NCBI RefSeq assembly: GCF_003003215.1
Contig: NZ_PVUF01000003.1
Coordinates: 62,001-126,000 of the forward strand
DNA length: 64,000 bases
Direction: 5' to 3'
Source: Tritonibacter scottomollicae
Lineage (GTDB): Bacteria > Pseudomonadota > Alphaproteobacteria > Rhodobacterales > Rhodobacteraceae
Both the position numbers and the translations under genes were made by a program. The notes under the pieces were generated by a model. The model worked only from the letters and a program-made list of their open reading frames with translations. It searched no databases and was not told the DNA's origin. Positions 55,337 through 64,000 of this stretch are shown here, piece by piece (within the stretch, counting starts at the first letter, position 1; each line of letters starts with the position of its first letter).

Positions 55337-55927
55337 ATGGCACGAAAACGCATCCGCGACATCCGCAACGAAGAACTGATTGAAGCCACCATCGTCACCG
55401 TTCACAAACGGGGTTATGGCACTGTAACAATGGCGGAAATCGCGCAGGAAGCTGGCACATCCGCCGCTTCGATCAGCTATTACTTCGGCTCCAAGGAAGG
55501 GCTGATGGAGGCCACCATGCGGCATCTGTTGCGCAAGCTGCGCTATGCCATGGTGGCGGGCTACGGACAGGCCGAATCGCCACACGAACGGCTCTATGCG
55601 TTGATGGATGCGAACTTCTCAGATTCGCTCTTCACTGTGCCGCAATGCAGCATCTGGATGCAGTTCTGGGCCAGCGCGCCCTATTCGTCAAAACTGGCCC
55701 GCCTGCACCGCATCAACCGCTCGCGCGTGCGGAGCCACTTTGTGGCCGAGCTGAGCCAGCTTGTCCCCGCCGACCAGATCGAAACCGCACGCCTGGCGCT
55801 GCAAAGCTATATGGATGGTGTCTGGCTTCAGGCGGCGCAGTCGGACGACCCGCTCGACAGCGCCAGCGCCCGCCGCGCCGCGCATCGGGTGGTGGATCTG
55901 GTCACCTCTCGAGAGCTGGTCGCCTGA
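55337..55927 (+). CDS. betI: Choline-responsive TetR-family repressor BetI
   Basis: 196 residues. The N-terminal HTH reads RRGYGTVTMAEIAQEAGTSAASISYYFGSKEGLMEATMRHLLRKL-like (residues 20-65), and the following RLYALMDANFSDSLFTVPQCSIWMQFWA is characteristic of BetI. It should repress the bet genes until choline binds. It is divergent from the BCCT gene across a gap with its operator. ATG 55337 is chosen from homology (MARKRIRDIRNEELIEAT); the ribosome-binding site is weak. Confidence 0.92.
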   Translation: MARKRIRDIRNEELIEATIVTVHKRGYGTVTMAEIAQEAGTSAASISYYFGSKEGLMEATMRHLLRKLRYAMVAGYGQAESPHERLYALMDANFSDSLFTVPQCSIWMQFWASAPYSSKLARLHRINRSRVRSHFVAELSQLVPADQIETARLALQSYMDGVWLQAAQSDDPLDSASARRAAHRVVDLVTSRELVA

Positions 55928-55958
55928 ACCGCCACCCGGCGCAGGCCCCTGCCCTCCC

Positions 55959-56966
55959 TCAACTCTCGCGCCGATAGGTCAGCTGGGTCCCGATCGGCAG
56001 ATAGACCAGCGACAGCTGTTCGTCGGACGCCTGTGCAATGCGATAGCACAGGCTGGTCCCGGCATTGCGGTCCCAGGTGAACAGATACATCCCCTGTTCG
56101 TCTTTACTGCCGGCGCATTGCGTCTGGATCGAGATATACTCCACTGATGTTTCCGCACCGGCATAGGTGTTCACGCGCTCTGCGCCGGTCACGCGAAAGC
56201 TGTCATTGGGGTCATCGACCGATTGCCAGCGGCCCTGAAGCCGTGCCAACAGACGATCAAAGCGGTCCATCGGCAGCACTTCGATGTTGCTGAGGATCAA
56301 TTCCGACGTGGTATCAAACACATCTTCACGCTGGCCCGTCAGCGCGACGCTCCGCCCCTGCCGGAGCGAATGCATCTGCTTCAGCAGCGCATCTGGTGTC
56401 CGACCGTCATCATAGACCACGAACCGCCGCCCTTCGCCGATGAAGGTGCAGAAACTCACGTAGGGGTCCACTTCGCGCAAACAGCCCTGAAACACAGCGA
56501 TATGCCTGAGCTGCGATGATGCAGCACTTGGGGCGGAGTTGAGGAAATCGCGTTTCAGGTTGGCGCTCAGGGCATATGTGAAATCTGGTGTGTCCGGTCC
56601 CGTGTCGATGCGGGCGAACTCTTCCTGCCGATATCCCCGCCGGGCGCAATTGTCGTCGTCCACAATGGCAAAGGCCTTGTCATCAACGCAAAATCCCAGT
56701 TTGTCGTCGAGAAACCCCCAGCCTTCGGTCTCAACCCGGAGGTAATAGAAGCGGCGCGGCAAATCGCCGGAGACAACGCGCGCACAGCCATCTGCGGGCA
56801 CTTGCCACCACCCTTCCGAGATCCAGCCCTGCTCACTCTCATAGCCAATGGCGACGTTGTGACTGGCAGCGGTGTCGTTGCAAACATCCAATGCCGCCTG
56901 CGCGCCGGAAGACACCGCCAGAGCGGGCACCAGCCAGAGTAGCCGTCTCAAGAGATGATGAAGCAT
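55959..56966 (-). CDS. DUF1036-containing secreted protein
   Basis: 335 residues. The signal peptide (LLWLVPALAVSSGAQA) is followed by a DUF1036 domain: LDVCNDTAASHNVAIGYESEQGWISEGWWQVPADGCARVV...RRFYYLRVE (about residues 26-110). A second part, about 160-335, is unrelated and includes SFRVTGAERVNTYAGAETSVEYISI, possibly a lipocalin-like barrel. Several Cys suggest disulfides and a periplasmic location. Function unknown. It is convergent with betI. Confidence 0.8.
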   Translation of the reverse strand: MLHHLLRRLLWLVPALAVSSGAQAALDVCNDTAASHNVAIGYESEQGWISEGWWQVPADGCARVVSGDLPRRFYYLRVETEGWGFLDDKLGFCVDDKAFAIVDDDNCARRGYRQEEFARIDTGPDTPDFTYALSANLKRDFLNSAPSAASSQLRHIAVFQGCLREVDPYVSFCTFIGEGRRFVVYDDGRTPDALLKQMHSLRQGRSVALTGQREDVFDTTSELILSNIEVLPMDRFDRLLARLQGRWQSVDDPNDSFRVTGAERVNTYAGAETSVEYISIQTQCAGSKDEQGMYLFTWDRNAGTSLCYRIAQASDEQLSLVYLPIGTQLTYRRES

Positions 56967-57079
56967 GGCACCACTGACTTCGTATTTCCGCAGTCAGGCG
57001 TATCACACAAGTGTAACGCCCTGACGACAGGCGGAGCGCGAAATATTTCAAAATTGCGAATTGGCCAGACCTCGCCCGG

Positions 57080-58003
57080 TCAGGATTTCATCGCATATGG
57101 CGCTGGCGTGACCGTGCGCCGCTTCAGCATTGCCTCACGCCAGGTGATGAAGGTGACGGCCGCGAGGATCATGGTGCCGCCGAGAACCACCCAGGCATCG
57201 ACCCCTTCGCCAAAGGCCAGCGCCCCGAGAAGCGTCGCCCAGATCAGCTGCAGGAAGGTCACCGGCTGCGTGACCGTCAGGGGCGCGGCGGCAAAGGCCA
57301 GCGTCATGGTGTAGTGGCCGGCGGTTGCAAAACAGGCGACCAAGAACAGCAGACCCAGCTCCGCCAGTGTCGGCGTGACCCAATTCATCAGCGCAAAGGG
57401 CGCGAGGCCAAGGGTCACCCAGAGCGACAGCATCGCCACCACCACGGTAGGATTTGTCCGCCCGACCATGGTCTTGGCCAGAAGATAGGACAGGCCGAAG
57501 GCAAATCCGGTGACCAGCATCGCCAAATGGCCCGGCGAGACCTCGCGAAAGCCGGGACGCAGGATCACCACCACGCCCAGCAGCGCCACCGCGATGGCCG
57601 CGATGCGGCGAAACGCCAGTTTTTCGCCCATGAAGAGCGCGGCCCCCAGCGTGACATAGACCGGCGAGAGGTAATTCATCGCCGTAACCTCGGCCAATGG
57701 GATGCGCGTCATGGCAAAGAACCACATGATGACCCCAAGCGCATGCACCGCGCCCCGCATCGCAAAAAGCCCGTGCAATTGCCGCGTCCAGTTCACCGCC
57801 CTGAGCGAGCCGATCATCGGGATCAGGAACACCAGCCCCAGGAGGTAGCGGAGAAAGGCGCTCTCGGCTGGCGGAATGCGCGGCCCCATGTATTTCACAA
57901 GCGCCGTCACCGCCACGAAGTTGAGCCCCGTCACCAGCATCCAGAAGACACCACGCAGAGGGTTGGAGGTCGGCTCGCTTGTCAGGGTCGTTGCATCGGT
58001 CAT
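57080..58003 (-). CDS. EamA/DMT family transporter
   Basis: 307 residues with ten membrane segments in two EamA repeats. The first starts RGVFWMLVTGLNFVAVTALVKYMG and the second ends TFLQLIWATLLGALAFGEGVDAWVVLGGTMILAAVTFITWRE. Proteins of this kind export metabolites or amino acids. The substrate is not predictable. Start at 58003 by homology; the frame opens 12 codons earlier. It is divergent from the ABC-F gene. Confidence 0.88.
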   Translation of the reverse strand: MTDATTLTSEPTSNPLRGVFWMLVTGLNFVAVTALVKYMGPRIPPAESAFLRYLLGLVFLIPMIGSLRAVNWTRQLHGLFAMRGAVHALGVIMWFFAMTRIPLAEVTAMNYLSPVYVTLGAALFMGEKLAFRRIAAIAVALLGVVVILRPGFREVSPGHLAMLVTGFAFGLSYLLAKTMVGRTNPTVVVAMLSLWVTLGLAPFALMNWVTPTLAELGLLFLVACFATAGHYTMTLAFAAAPLTVTQPVTFLQLIWATLLGALAFGEGVDAWVVLGGTMILAAVTFITWREAMLKRRTVTPAPYAMKS

Positions 58004-58177
58004 GGCGCAAAACAGACACCCATTGCTGGGGCAAGACAACCCTTCACTTGTGAAATATTGTACCCCTTTTACGTCCGCGTCACGGGTACAAGCGGCCCGC
58101 CCTGACCGGTCGCCCCCTTGCCATTGGCTCCAGGCTCTCTATGTTTGAGGGATAGGTAACAGAGGAAGACCGCATCC

Positions 58178-58291
58178 ATGATCCAGACCCTTGCCGCACT
58201 CGCCCTTTTTGTGTCGCTGCACGTGGTTCTTTATCATGCCGTCTCCCTCCGCCTCCGTCATTCTCGAAAGCCTCTGCTGGTCCGCGCCTGA
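58178..58291 (+). CDS. Possible 37-residue membrane peptide
   Basis: ATG 58178 opens MIQTLAALALFVSLHVVLYHAV, a single hydrophobic segment, followed by a basic tail (RLRHSRKPLLVRA). A GAGGAAG lies 10-12 bases ahead. It overlaps the first 56 bases of the ABC-F gene in another frame. It could be a leader peptide or chance. Confidence 0.25.
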   Translation: MIQTLAALALFVSLHVVLYHAVSLRLRHSRKPLLVRA

Positions 58292-59855
58292 CGCCCGGCC
58301 GCTTTTCGACGATCTCTCCCTCTCATTCGGCCCCGGACGCACCGGGATCGTCGGTCGCAATGGCACCGGCAAGACGACCCTGCTGCGCCTGATCGCAGGG
58401 AGGCTGCGCCCCGCGTCGGGGCGGGTCATCACCACCGGGTCATTGGGGTGGATGCAACAGGACGTGGCCTCTGATGAGACGCGGAGTCTGGCAGAGCTGT
58501 TTGGCGTCGCCCCGGATCTGGACCTGCTGAACCGGGCGGACGCAGGCACGGCCACCACCACGGATCTAGCCGAGGCCGACTGGAGCCTGCCCGCCCGCAT
58601 GGCGACCGCCCTTGCGACCTGCGGCTTGCAGATTGCGCCGGAGGCCACGCTGGCCGGCCTGTCCGGTGGCCAGCGCACGCGCGCGGCGCTGGCCGCATTG
58701 CTGTTTCAGTCCCCCGACATCCTATTGCTGGACGAGCCGACAAATACGCTCGACATCGAGGGGCGCGCGGCGGTGCGTGAGATCCTTCGGACCTGGCGCG
58801 GGACCGCGCTGGTGGTCAGCCATGACCGCGATATCCTCGAGGAGATGGACGCCATTGTCGAACTGACCGCGCTTGGCGCGACGCGCTACACCGGTCCCTA
58901 TAGCAGTTTCAGGATTGAGCGGGACGCGGCGCTGGCGGCGGCGCATCATGATCTGGCGGAGGCCGAGAAAACCCGCAAGCAGCTCGGTCGTCGGGTGCAG
59001 GAGGCGACAGAGCGCAAGGCACGGCGCGACAAGGCGGGCAAGGCCGCGCGGGCCTCGGGCAGTCAGCCCAAGATGTTGCTCGACAAGGCAAAGGAACGGG
59101 CCGAGGCCTCCAAAGGGGCAGCGGCGCGGCTGCATGAAGACCGTCTTGCGACTGCCGAGGACGCGCTGACGGAGGCCCGGGCGCGGATCGAGGTGCTGGA
59201 ACCGATCCGGATGGAGATCGCCGACACCGGCCTATCGGCCACGCGACGGGTGCTGCAAATGGCGAATGTGACGGCGGGATATGCCGAGGCTGCACCGGTC
59301 CTGCGGGATGTTTCGCTGGAGATCACCGGCCCGGAGCGGATCGCCCTCACCGGTCCCAACGGCTGTGGCAAGTCGACATTGCTGTCGGTGATCCTTGGCC
59401 AGTTGGTGCCAACTGCGGGAGACATCGCCTTGACCGTGGATCCGGTGCTGCTGGATCAACACGTCAGCCTTCTGGCGCAGGATGAGACATTGGCGGAAAA
59501 TTACCACCGCCTGAACCCGGAGGCCACCGCAACCGACGCCCGCGCGGCGCTGGCCCGGTTTCGCTTCCGGGCGGGCGACGGTGACCGCAAGGCCGGGGCC
59601 CTCAGCAGTGGACAGCGGCTGCGGGCGGGGTTGGCCTGCACTTTGGGACAGCCCTCCCCGCCGCAGCTGTTGGTGTTGGACGAGCCCACGAACCATTTAG
59701 ATCTGGACGCGACTGAGGCACTGGAGGCCGGATTGCGAGCTTACACCGGGGCGCTGATGGTGGTGAGCCACGACCAGCCGTTTCTGGAGCGCATCAACCT
59801 GACCCGCCGCATTTCGCTTTCGGACAAGGGCCTCAGCGGTCTGGCAACGGAATGA
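58236..59855 (+). CDS. ABC-F family ATPase
   Basis: 539 residues, two ABC domains in tandem without membrane segments. Domain 1: GRNGTGKTT, LSGGQRTRAALAALLF, LLLDEPTNTLD. Domain 2: GPNGCGKST, LSSGQRLRAGLACTL, LVLDEPTNHLD. Between them is a basic helical linker (about 230-300; KTRKQLGRRVQEATERKARRDKAGKAARASGSQPKMLLDKAKERAEASKG), the P-site tRNA interaction motif region. ABC-F proteins act on ribosomes in translation control or antibiotic protection. Which subfamily is not clear. The last 23 bases overlap the convergent pirin gene. Confidence 0.88.
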   Translation: MPSPSASVILESLCWSAPDARPLFDDLSLSFGPGRTGIVGRNGTGKTTLLRLIAGRLRPASGRVITTGSLGWMQQDVASDETRSLAELFGVAPDLDLLNRADAGTATTTDLAEADWSLPARMATALATCGLQIAPEATLAGLSGGQRTRAALAALLFQSPDILLLDEPTNTLDIEGRAAVREILRTWRGTALVVSHDRDILEEMDAIVELTALGATRYTGPYSSFRIERDAALAAAHHDLAEAEKTRKQLGRRVQEATERKARRDKAGKAARASGSQPKMLLDKAKERAEASKGAAARLHEDRLATAEDALTEARARIEVLEPIRMEIADTGLSATRRVLQMANVTAGYAEAAPVLRDVSLEITGPERIALTGPNGCGKSTLLSVILGQLVPTAGDIALTVDPVLLDQHVSLLAQDETLAENYHRLNPEATATDARAALARFRFRAGDGDRKAGALSSGQRLRAGLACTLGQPSPPQLLVLDEPTNHLDLDATEALEAGLRAYTGALMVVSHDQPFLERINLTRRISLSDKGLSGLATE

Positions 59856-60774
59856 ATTCGCTGTCATCCCCCGGCGGCAGATGAAAGCGCGGGTTATTGG
59901 CAAAATCGCCGCGCGCCCAGGCCTGTTTCGCCTCTTCGATCTTTTCTTTCGAGGAAGCGACGAAGTTCCACCAGATATGGCGGGGGCCGCCCATGGTCTC
60001 GCCGCCCAGCGCCATCAGCCGCGCGCCCTCGGGCCCGGCGGTGACGGTGATGGCATCGCCGGGGCGAAACACCATCATCTGGCCGGTCTCAAAGGTCTGA
60101 CCCGCCACCTCTACCGCACCCTGCGTGATATAAAGCCCGCGGTCCTCATGATTGTCGGGCATCGGCAGCTTGGCGCCCGCCTCAAGGATCACATCCGCAT
60201 AGAAGGCTTCTGACTGCATGGTAACGGGCGCGGTTTCTCCCCAGGCGGTGCCGAGGATCAGGCGCACCTCCTTGCCCTCACCCGTCAGATACGGCAGCGC
60301 CTCCTTGCCGTGGTGTTCAAACACCGGCGCCATGTCTTCCTTGTTTTCCGGCAGGGCGATCCATGTCTGGATACCAAAGAGGCTGCTTTGGCCCTTGCGG
60401 GTGGCCTCCGAGGTGCGCTCGGAATGGGTGACGCCCTTGCCGGCCACCATCCAGTTGACCGCGCCCGGATGGATCATCTGATGGGTGCCGAGGCTGTCGC
60501 GGTGCTCAAACTCGCCCTGATAGAGATAGGTCACGGTGCCAAGGCCGATGTGCGGATGCGGGCGCACGTCGATGCCGCCGCCGGTGAGGAACTCTGCCGG
60601 GCCCATCTGGTCGAAGAAAATGAACGGCCCCACCATCTGGCGGCGCGGCGCGGGCAAAGCGCGGCGGACCTCAAACCCACCGATATCGCGGGCACGGGGA
60701 ATGATCAGCGTCTCGATACTGTCGAGGCTGCCCGCATCGGGGCACTTTGGTTCCAGTGTCGGGTTCCAGCTCAT
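59833..60774 (-). CDS. Pirin family protein
   Basis: 313 residues, bicupin. The N-terminal metal site is visible as RPHPHIGLGTVTYLY and AGKGVTHSERT (the two His, then His and Glu of pirins). RALPAPRRQMVGPFIFFDQMGP is the family opening. The C-terminal cupin has WWNFVASSKEKIEEAKQAW. Bacterial pirins include quercetin dioxygenases and regulators of pyruvate metabolism, so the role is open. AAAGGA lies 7 bases before ATG 60774. Confidence 0.9.
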   Translation of the reverse strand: MSWNPTLEPKCPDAGSLDSIETLIIPRARDIGGFEVRRALPAPRRQMVGPFIFFDQMGPAEFLTGGGIDVRPHPHIGLGTVTYLYQGEFEHRDSLGTHQMIHPGAVNWMVAGKGVTHSERTSEATRKGQSSLFGIQTWIALPENKEDMAPVFEHHGKEALPYLTGEGKEVRLILGTAWGETAPVTMQSEAFYADVILEAGAKLPMPDNHEDRGLYITQGAVEVAGQTFETGQMMVFRPGDAITVTAGPEGARLMALGGETMGGPRHIWWNFVASSKEKIEEAKQAWARGDFANNPRFHLPPGDDSEFIPLPDR

Positions 60775-60868
60775 GGGCCTGTCCTTTCCTCGCAACTCTG
60801 CCTTTCAAGATAGACCATGCGAGACCGTCTGACAGCCTGTTGGTTCTGCACAGGCCCTGCGCGCGGCC

Positions 60869-61498
60869 TCACATCAGGGCGAGTTTCAGCGCCAGCGCCA
60901 GCATCACCACGCCAATCAGCGCATCCAGCACCTGCCACGCGCGCGGTCGGACAAAGACCGGCGCCAGGAGCCGCGCGCCATAGCCTAGCGTGAAAAAGAA
61001 CACGAAGGACGCGGTGACCGCCCCAAGGCCAAAAATCCACGCCGGCGTGTATTGCGCCGAGATCGCCCCGAGCAGGACCACCGTATCCAGATAGACATGC
61101 GGGTTGAGCCACGTGAACGCCAGGCAGGTCAGAATTGCGGGCCAGAGCGCCATCTGGGTGCCCTGCCCTTCGGTTCTGAGCGCGGCACCGCCCGTCCAGG
61201 CCGCCTTGAGAGCGCGCAGCCCATACCACGTCAGAAACAGAATACCGCCGATCAGCATCACGGTCTCAAACCACGGCAGCGCAGTGGTGAGCCTGCCAAA
61301 TCCGGCCACCCCGGCGGTGATCAGCACCGCGTCCGACACAGCGCAGGTCAGCACGACCGGCAGCACATGCTGGCCCCGGATGCCTTGCCGCAGCACAAAG
61401 GCGTTCTGCGCCCCGATGGCCAGAATCAGGCTGAAGGCGAGGCCAAAGCCCGCCATCAGGGTCGGTAAGGCATCGACAGCAGCGAGGGGCGAAAACAT
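60869..61498 (-). CDS. argO: LysE/ArgO family amino-acid exporter
   Basis: 209 residues, about six membrane segments. The opening MAGFGLAFSLILAIGAQNAFVLRQGI is the LysE/ArgO signature, and TWLNPHVYLDTVVLLG is the second conserved block, with the Asn-Pro-His of the family. It exports arginine and/or lysine when they accumulate. It is divergent from argP with a 96-base gap, the standard argO-argP arrangement, so induction by the ArgP protein is expected. Confidence 0.92.
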   Translation of the reverse strand: MFSPLAAVDALPTLMAGFGLAFSLILAIGAQNAFVLRQGIRGQHVLPVVLTCAVSDAVLITAGVAGFGRLTTALPWFETVMLIGGILFLTWYGLRALKAAWTGGAALRTEGQGTQMALWPAILTCLAFTWLNPHVYLDTVVLLGAISAQYTPAWIFGLGAVTASFVFFFTLGYGARLLAPVFVRPRAWQVLDALIGVVMLALALKLALM

Positions 61499-61594
61499 GG
61501 CGTGGCTCTTTCTTTCTGGGTCAATGTCACTTTGACTACCCCGATGCATTTCGGTAATCCAATTAAAGATACTCACCTGGATTAAGCACAGCTA

Positions 61595-62485
61595 ATGCGA
61601 TTTGATCCCCCTCAACTGGCCGCGTTGTCGGCGGTCCTCCATCTTGGCAGCTTTGACGCAGCTGCCGCATTGCTTGGGGTGACGCCTTCGGCCGTCTCGC
61701 AGCGGATCAAGGCGCTGGAGGATCGGATCGGCACACCGCTGGTGAACCGCACCAGCCCCTGCACTGGCACCGAAACCGGCCTGCGCATCGCCAAACATGC
61801 CGAAGATGTCGCCCTGCTGGAGCAAAGGCTGAGCCGGGATCTTTCGCTGGACACCACCAGCACGCCCGCCCGGCTGAAGGTTGCGGTGAACGCCGACAGC
61901 CTTGCCACCTGGTTTGTCGAGACCATGGTGGCGGCGGGCGATGTGCTGTTCGAACTGGTGATCGACGATCAGGACCATAGCACCGAATGGTTGCGCCGGG
62001 GCGAGGTCTCTGCCGCCGTGACCGCCGAGGCACGCCCGGTGGCGGGCTGCGATGCCTTTGCGCTTGGGCAGCTGGATTATGTGGCCACCGCCAGCCCCGC
62101 CTTCATGGCGCGCTGGTTCGCAGACGGGCTGACGCCGGAGGCCGCTGGACGCGCGCCCTGCATGATCTTCAACACCAAGGATCGCCTGCAACACCGCTGG
62201 CTGACGACCCATGTGACCCCGGATGTCGTGCCGCCCGCCCATTACCTGTCGTCGACACAGGCCTTTCTGGATGCAGCGACTGCGGGCCTCGGCTGGGGCA
62301 TGAACCCGGTGCAACTGGCCCGCCCCTATCTGGAGCGCGGGGATCTGGTGGAACTGGTCCCGGGCAGCACTCTTGGTACGCCGCTCTACTGGCAGGTGAG
62401 CCGGATCATGGCCCCGGCCCTGCGCGACATCACCCAAGCCGCGCGCCGTGCGGCGGCAAAGACGCTGACGCCTGTAGACGCCTAG
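61595..62485 (+). CDS. argP: LysR-family regulator ArgP
   Basis: 296 residues. N-terminal winged HTH: DPPQLAALSAVLHLGSFDAAAALLGVTPSAVSQRIKALEDRIGTPLVNRTSPCTGTETG, closely fitting ArgP (IciA). The co-inducer domain follows (LKVAVNADSLATWFVETM, YVATASPAFMARWF). It senses arginine or lysine and activates argO, which is divergently transcribed next to it. The Shine-Dalgarno sequence before ATG 61595 is weak. Length is normal. Confidence 0.93.
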   Translation: MRFDPPQLAALSAVLHLGSFDAAAALLGVTPSAVSQRIKALEDRIGTPLVNRTSPCTGTETGLRIAKHAEDVALLEQRLSRDLSLDTTSTPARLKVAVNADSLATWFVETMVAAGDVLFELVIDDQDHSTEWLRRGEVSAAVTAEARPVAGCDAFALGQLDYVATASPAFMARWFADGLTPEAAGRAPCMIFNTKDRLQHRWLTTHVTPDVVPPAHYLSSTQAFLDAATAGLGWGMNPVQLARPYLERGDLVELVPGSTLGTPLYWQVSRIMAPALRDITQAARRAAAKTLTPVDA

Positions 62486-62556
62486 GCGAGCACGCACCCC
62501 ACCGGCCGCTCACCTGCCGCTAGCGAGCGCGCGCCGGACAGTGCTAGGCTGGTTGG

Positions 62557-63411
62557 ATGCGGCGCGCCCTTCTTTCATCGCCCCGGTCGTTCGGGTGGAC
62601 CTTCTGGCTCATGCTGGCGATGCCGCGTGCGCTGGTGATCGCGATGCTTTGGGGTTTGACCCATCTGGCTGACATGCCGCTGACGCTGGCCTCTGCGCTG
62701 ATCGCCAGTGATGCGCTCGTGCTGATATGGCAGATCATACGCTACCATCACAGCGCCGACGCCCATATCCGCGACACCGGCGCAATGGTGGCAAGCTGGG
62801 GCGGGTATTTCGCCTGTTTTCTGGCTCTGCTCGCCTCGGCAACGCTGTGGTGGGATCTGGTTCTGATCGCAACGCGCCCGCCCGTGGCAGAAACATTCGA
62901 CCAGCAGATGCGACGCGAGCGAGAGCAGCTTTATGTGCTGGAGGTCGCTTCAGACGGCACCGAACTGCGGTTTGAGGGCGAAATCACCTATGGGCTGAAA
63001 GCACGGCTCACGGGCCTTCTTGTGGCACATCCGAACCTGCGCCGCATGTCATTGACCAGCCCCGGCGGCCATGTCTTCGAGGCCCGTGGCACGGCTCAGG
63101 TGATCTCTGCGGCAGGGCTCGACACTTACGTGGAGGGGGACTGCACCTCGGCCTGCACATTGTTGTTCGCAGCTGGACAGCGCCGCAGCCTCGCCCCAGA
63201 TGCGCGGCTTGGATTTCATGGCTACGGGTTTGCGACGGTGGTGCATCTGCCCGGTTATGATATCGAGGCGGCACAGAACAAGGATCGCGCCTTTTTCCTG
63301 TCTCATGGGATCGCCCCGATGTTTGTCGCGCGCATGTATGACACCCCGGCACAGGACATGTGGTTCCCGGACCTGAGCGTGCTCAGAGCCGCTGGCTGGC
63401 TCCGCGACTAG
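62557..63411 (+). CDS. Membrane-anchored ClpP/crotonase-like protein (COG3904 type)
   Basis: 284 residues. Three to four membrane segments (residues about 15-105) are followed by a periplasmic-side domain with a ClpP-like pattern: LRFEGEITYGLKARLTGLLVAHPNLRRMSLTSPGGHVFEARGTAQVI, then GDCTSACTLLFAAGQRR. The S-A-C motif is where the nucleophilic Ser sits in ClpP/SppA-type proteases and in the COG3904 periplasmic family. A His follows in LGFHGYGF. Peptidase activity has not been shown for close relatives as far as I know. It stands alone between argP and yebC. Confidence 0.75.
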   Translation: MRRALLSSPRSFGWTFWLMLAMPRALVIAMLWGLTHLADMPLTLASALIASDALVLIWQIIRYHHSADAHIRDTGAMVASWGGYFACFLALLASATLWWDLVLIATRPPVAETFDQQMRREREQLYVLEVASDGTELRFEGEITYGLKARLTGLLVAHPNLRRMSLTSPGGHVFEARGTAQVISAAGLDTYVEGDCTSACTLLFAAGQRRSLAPDARLGFHGYGFATVVHLPGYDIEAAQNKDRAFFLSHGIAPMFVARMYDTPAQDMWFPDLSVLRAAGWLRD

Positions 63412-63436
63412 ACGATCCCAAATGCCCCAAACGACA

Positions 63437-63465
63437 AACGGCCCCGCCAGATGGGCGAGGCCGTT
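63437..63465 (-). terminator. Terminator of the YebC-family gene
   Basis: AACGGCC / GGCCGTT with an inner CGCC / GGCG pairing forms a strong stem, and on the minus strand TTTGTCGTTT follows. It begins 25 bases after the stop codon. Confidence 0.6.
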
Positions 63466-63490
63466 CTCGGGTTACTTTGTCAGGGGCCGC

Positions 63491-64000
63491 TCAGAGCTGC
63501 GCCATCACCTCGTCGGAGGCCTCGAAGTTGGTGGTGACCCGCTGCACGTCGTCGTCATCTTCCAGCGCATCCACCAGCCGCATCAGCTTTTGCATGCCTT
63601 CCAGGTCCAGCTCGGTGGTGGTGGTGGGCTTCCAGATCAGCTTGGTGCTGTCGCTCTCGCCCAGCTCGGCCTCCAGCGCGTTGGACACGTCGTTCAGATC
63701 GGTGTCCGCGCAATAGACGATGTGACCGTCCTCGGAGCTTTCCACATCCTCGGCGCCGGCCTCGATCGCCGCCATCATCACCGTGTCCGCATCGCCAACT
63801 TCGGCGGGATAGGCGACCTCGCCCTTGCGTTCGAACATGAAGCCGACAGAGCCGGTCTCGCCGAGATTGCCGCCGTTCTTGGAGAAGGTCGAGCGCACGG
63901 TGGAGGCGGTGCGGTTCTTGTTGTCGGTCATCGTCTCCACGATCACCGCAACGCCGCTGGGGCCATAGCCCTCATAGCGGATCTCGTCATAGGTCTCCGC
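63491..64000 (-). CDS. yebC: YebC/PmpR family regulator or translation factor, 5' part outside the window
   Basis: The last 169 residues of a protein normally near 246; the gene runs off the right edge. The visible part starts [31 protein letters not shown], the central signature of the family, and continues with [22 protein letters not shown]. Members are cytoplasmic; some act as transcription regulators and others bind ribosomes to relieve stalling. Which applies here cannot be told. Confidence 0.93.
   Translation of the reverse strand, partial: AETYDEIRYEGYGPSGVAVIVETMTDNKNRTASTVRSTFSKNGGNLGETGSVGFMFERKGEVAYPAEVGDADTVMMAAIEAGAEDVESSEDGHIVYCADTDLNDVSNALEAELGESDSTKLIWKPTTTTELDLEGMQKLMRLVDALEDDDDVQRVTTNFEASDEVMAQL

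Overview
The window is high-GC alphaproteobacterial DNA and looks like the chromosome of a Roseobacter-group member (Rhodobacterales; Ruegeria/Phaeobacter-like). The evidence is the gene families and their order: thyA-folA, sdhE next to an XRE regulator, lolD/lolC-type genes near DUF2937 and proS, an hda-ppx pair, a propionyl-CoA carboxylase/methylmalonyl-CoA mutase cluster with its ScfR/PccR-type regulator, and a betA-betB-BCCT-betI choline locus. I saw no rRNA, tRNA, CRISPR array, transposase or integrase. Genes are dense, on both strands, and mostly core metabolism and envelope functions.

Layout. 0-6.4 kb: cold-shock protein, dihydrofolate reductase and thymidylate synthase, a glyoxalase, MarR and XRE regulators, SdhE, an aspartate aminotransferase. 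6.5-12.7 kb: MATE exporter, a DUF1007 + NicO metal-transport pair with a Zur-like palindrome over its start, an AhpD-like protein, a PLP decarboxylase. 12.7-20.6 kb: parE preceded by a DnaA box set in a hairpin loop, a low-GC DUF4238 gene inserted straight after parE, a decayed 3-methyladenine glycosylase fragment, a lipoprotein with a HEATH motif, the lipoprotein-release ABC transporter and DUF2937. 20.6-23.2 kb: a small accessory islet (RTX-like solenoid protein and an immunity-like protein) between DUF2937 and proS. 25.5-35 kb: hybrid histidine kinase, AI-2E-family permease, Hda, Ppx (no ppk1 beside it), a nuclease-family protein, a TerB/J-domain protein, and two VOC proteins, one behind an apparent SoxR-type promoter.

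35-49.3 kb is the propionate unit: methylmalonyl-CoA mutase, PccA, PccB and the regulator PccR, with TTTGCAAA boxes before pccB and pccR. Several small envelope proteins of unknown role lie among them. 49.3-56 kb: a DUF465 gene with an FNR-like box, an orphan protein resembling EF-Tu domain 3, then choline oxidation (betA, betB), a short BCCT-type transporter and BetI with its operator. 56-64 kb: DUF1036 protein, EamA permease, ABC-F ATPase, pirin, the argO/argP pair, a membrane-anchored ClpP-like protein and the 3' part of a YebC-family gene.

The most unusual signals are non-coding. One is a perfect 20-bp-arm inverted repeat between betB and betA whose 15-nt loop is exactly four GGG runs joined by single T (G-quadruplex motif). 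The others are three intergenic arrays of back-to-back short-loop hairpins with unrelated sequences but the same architecture.
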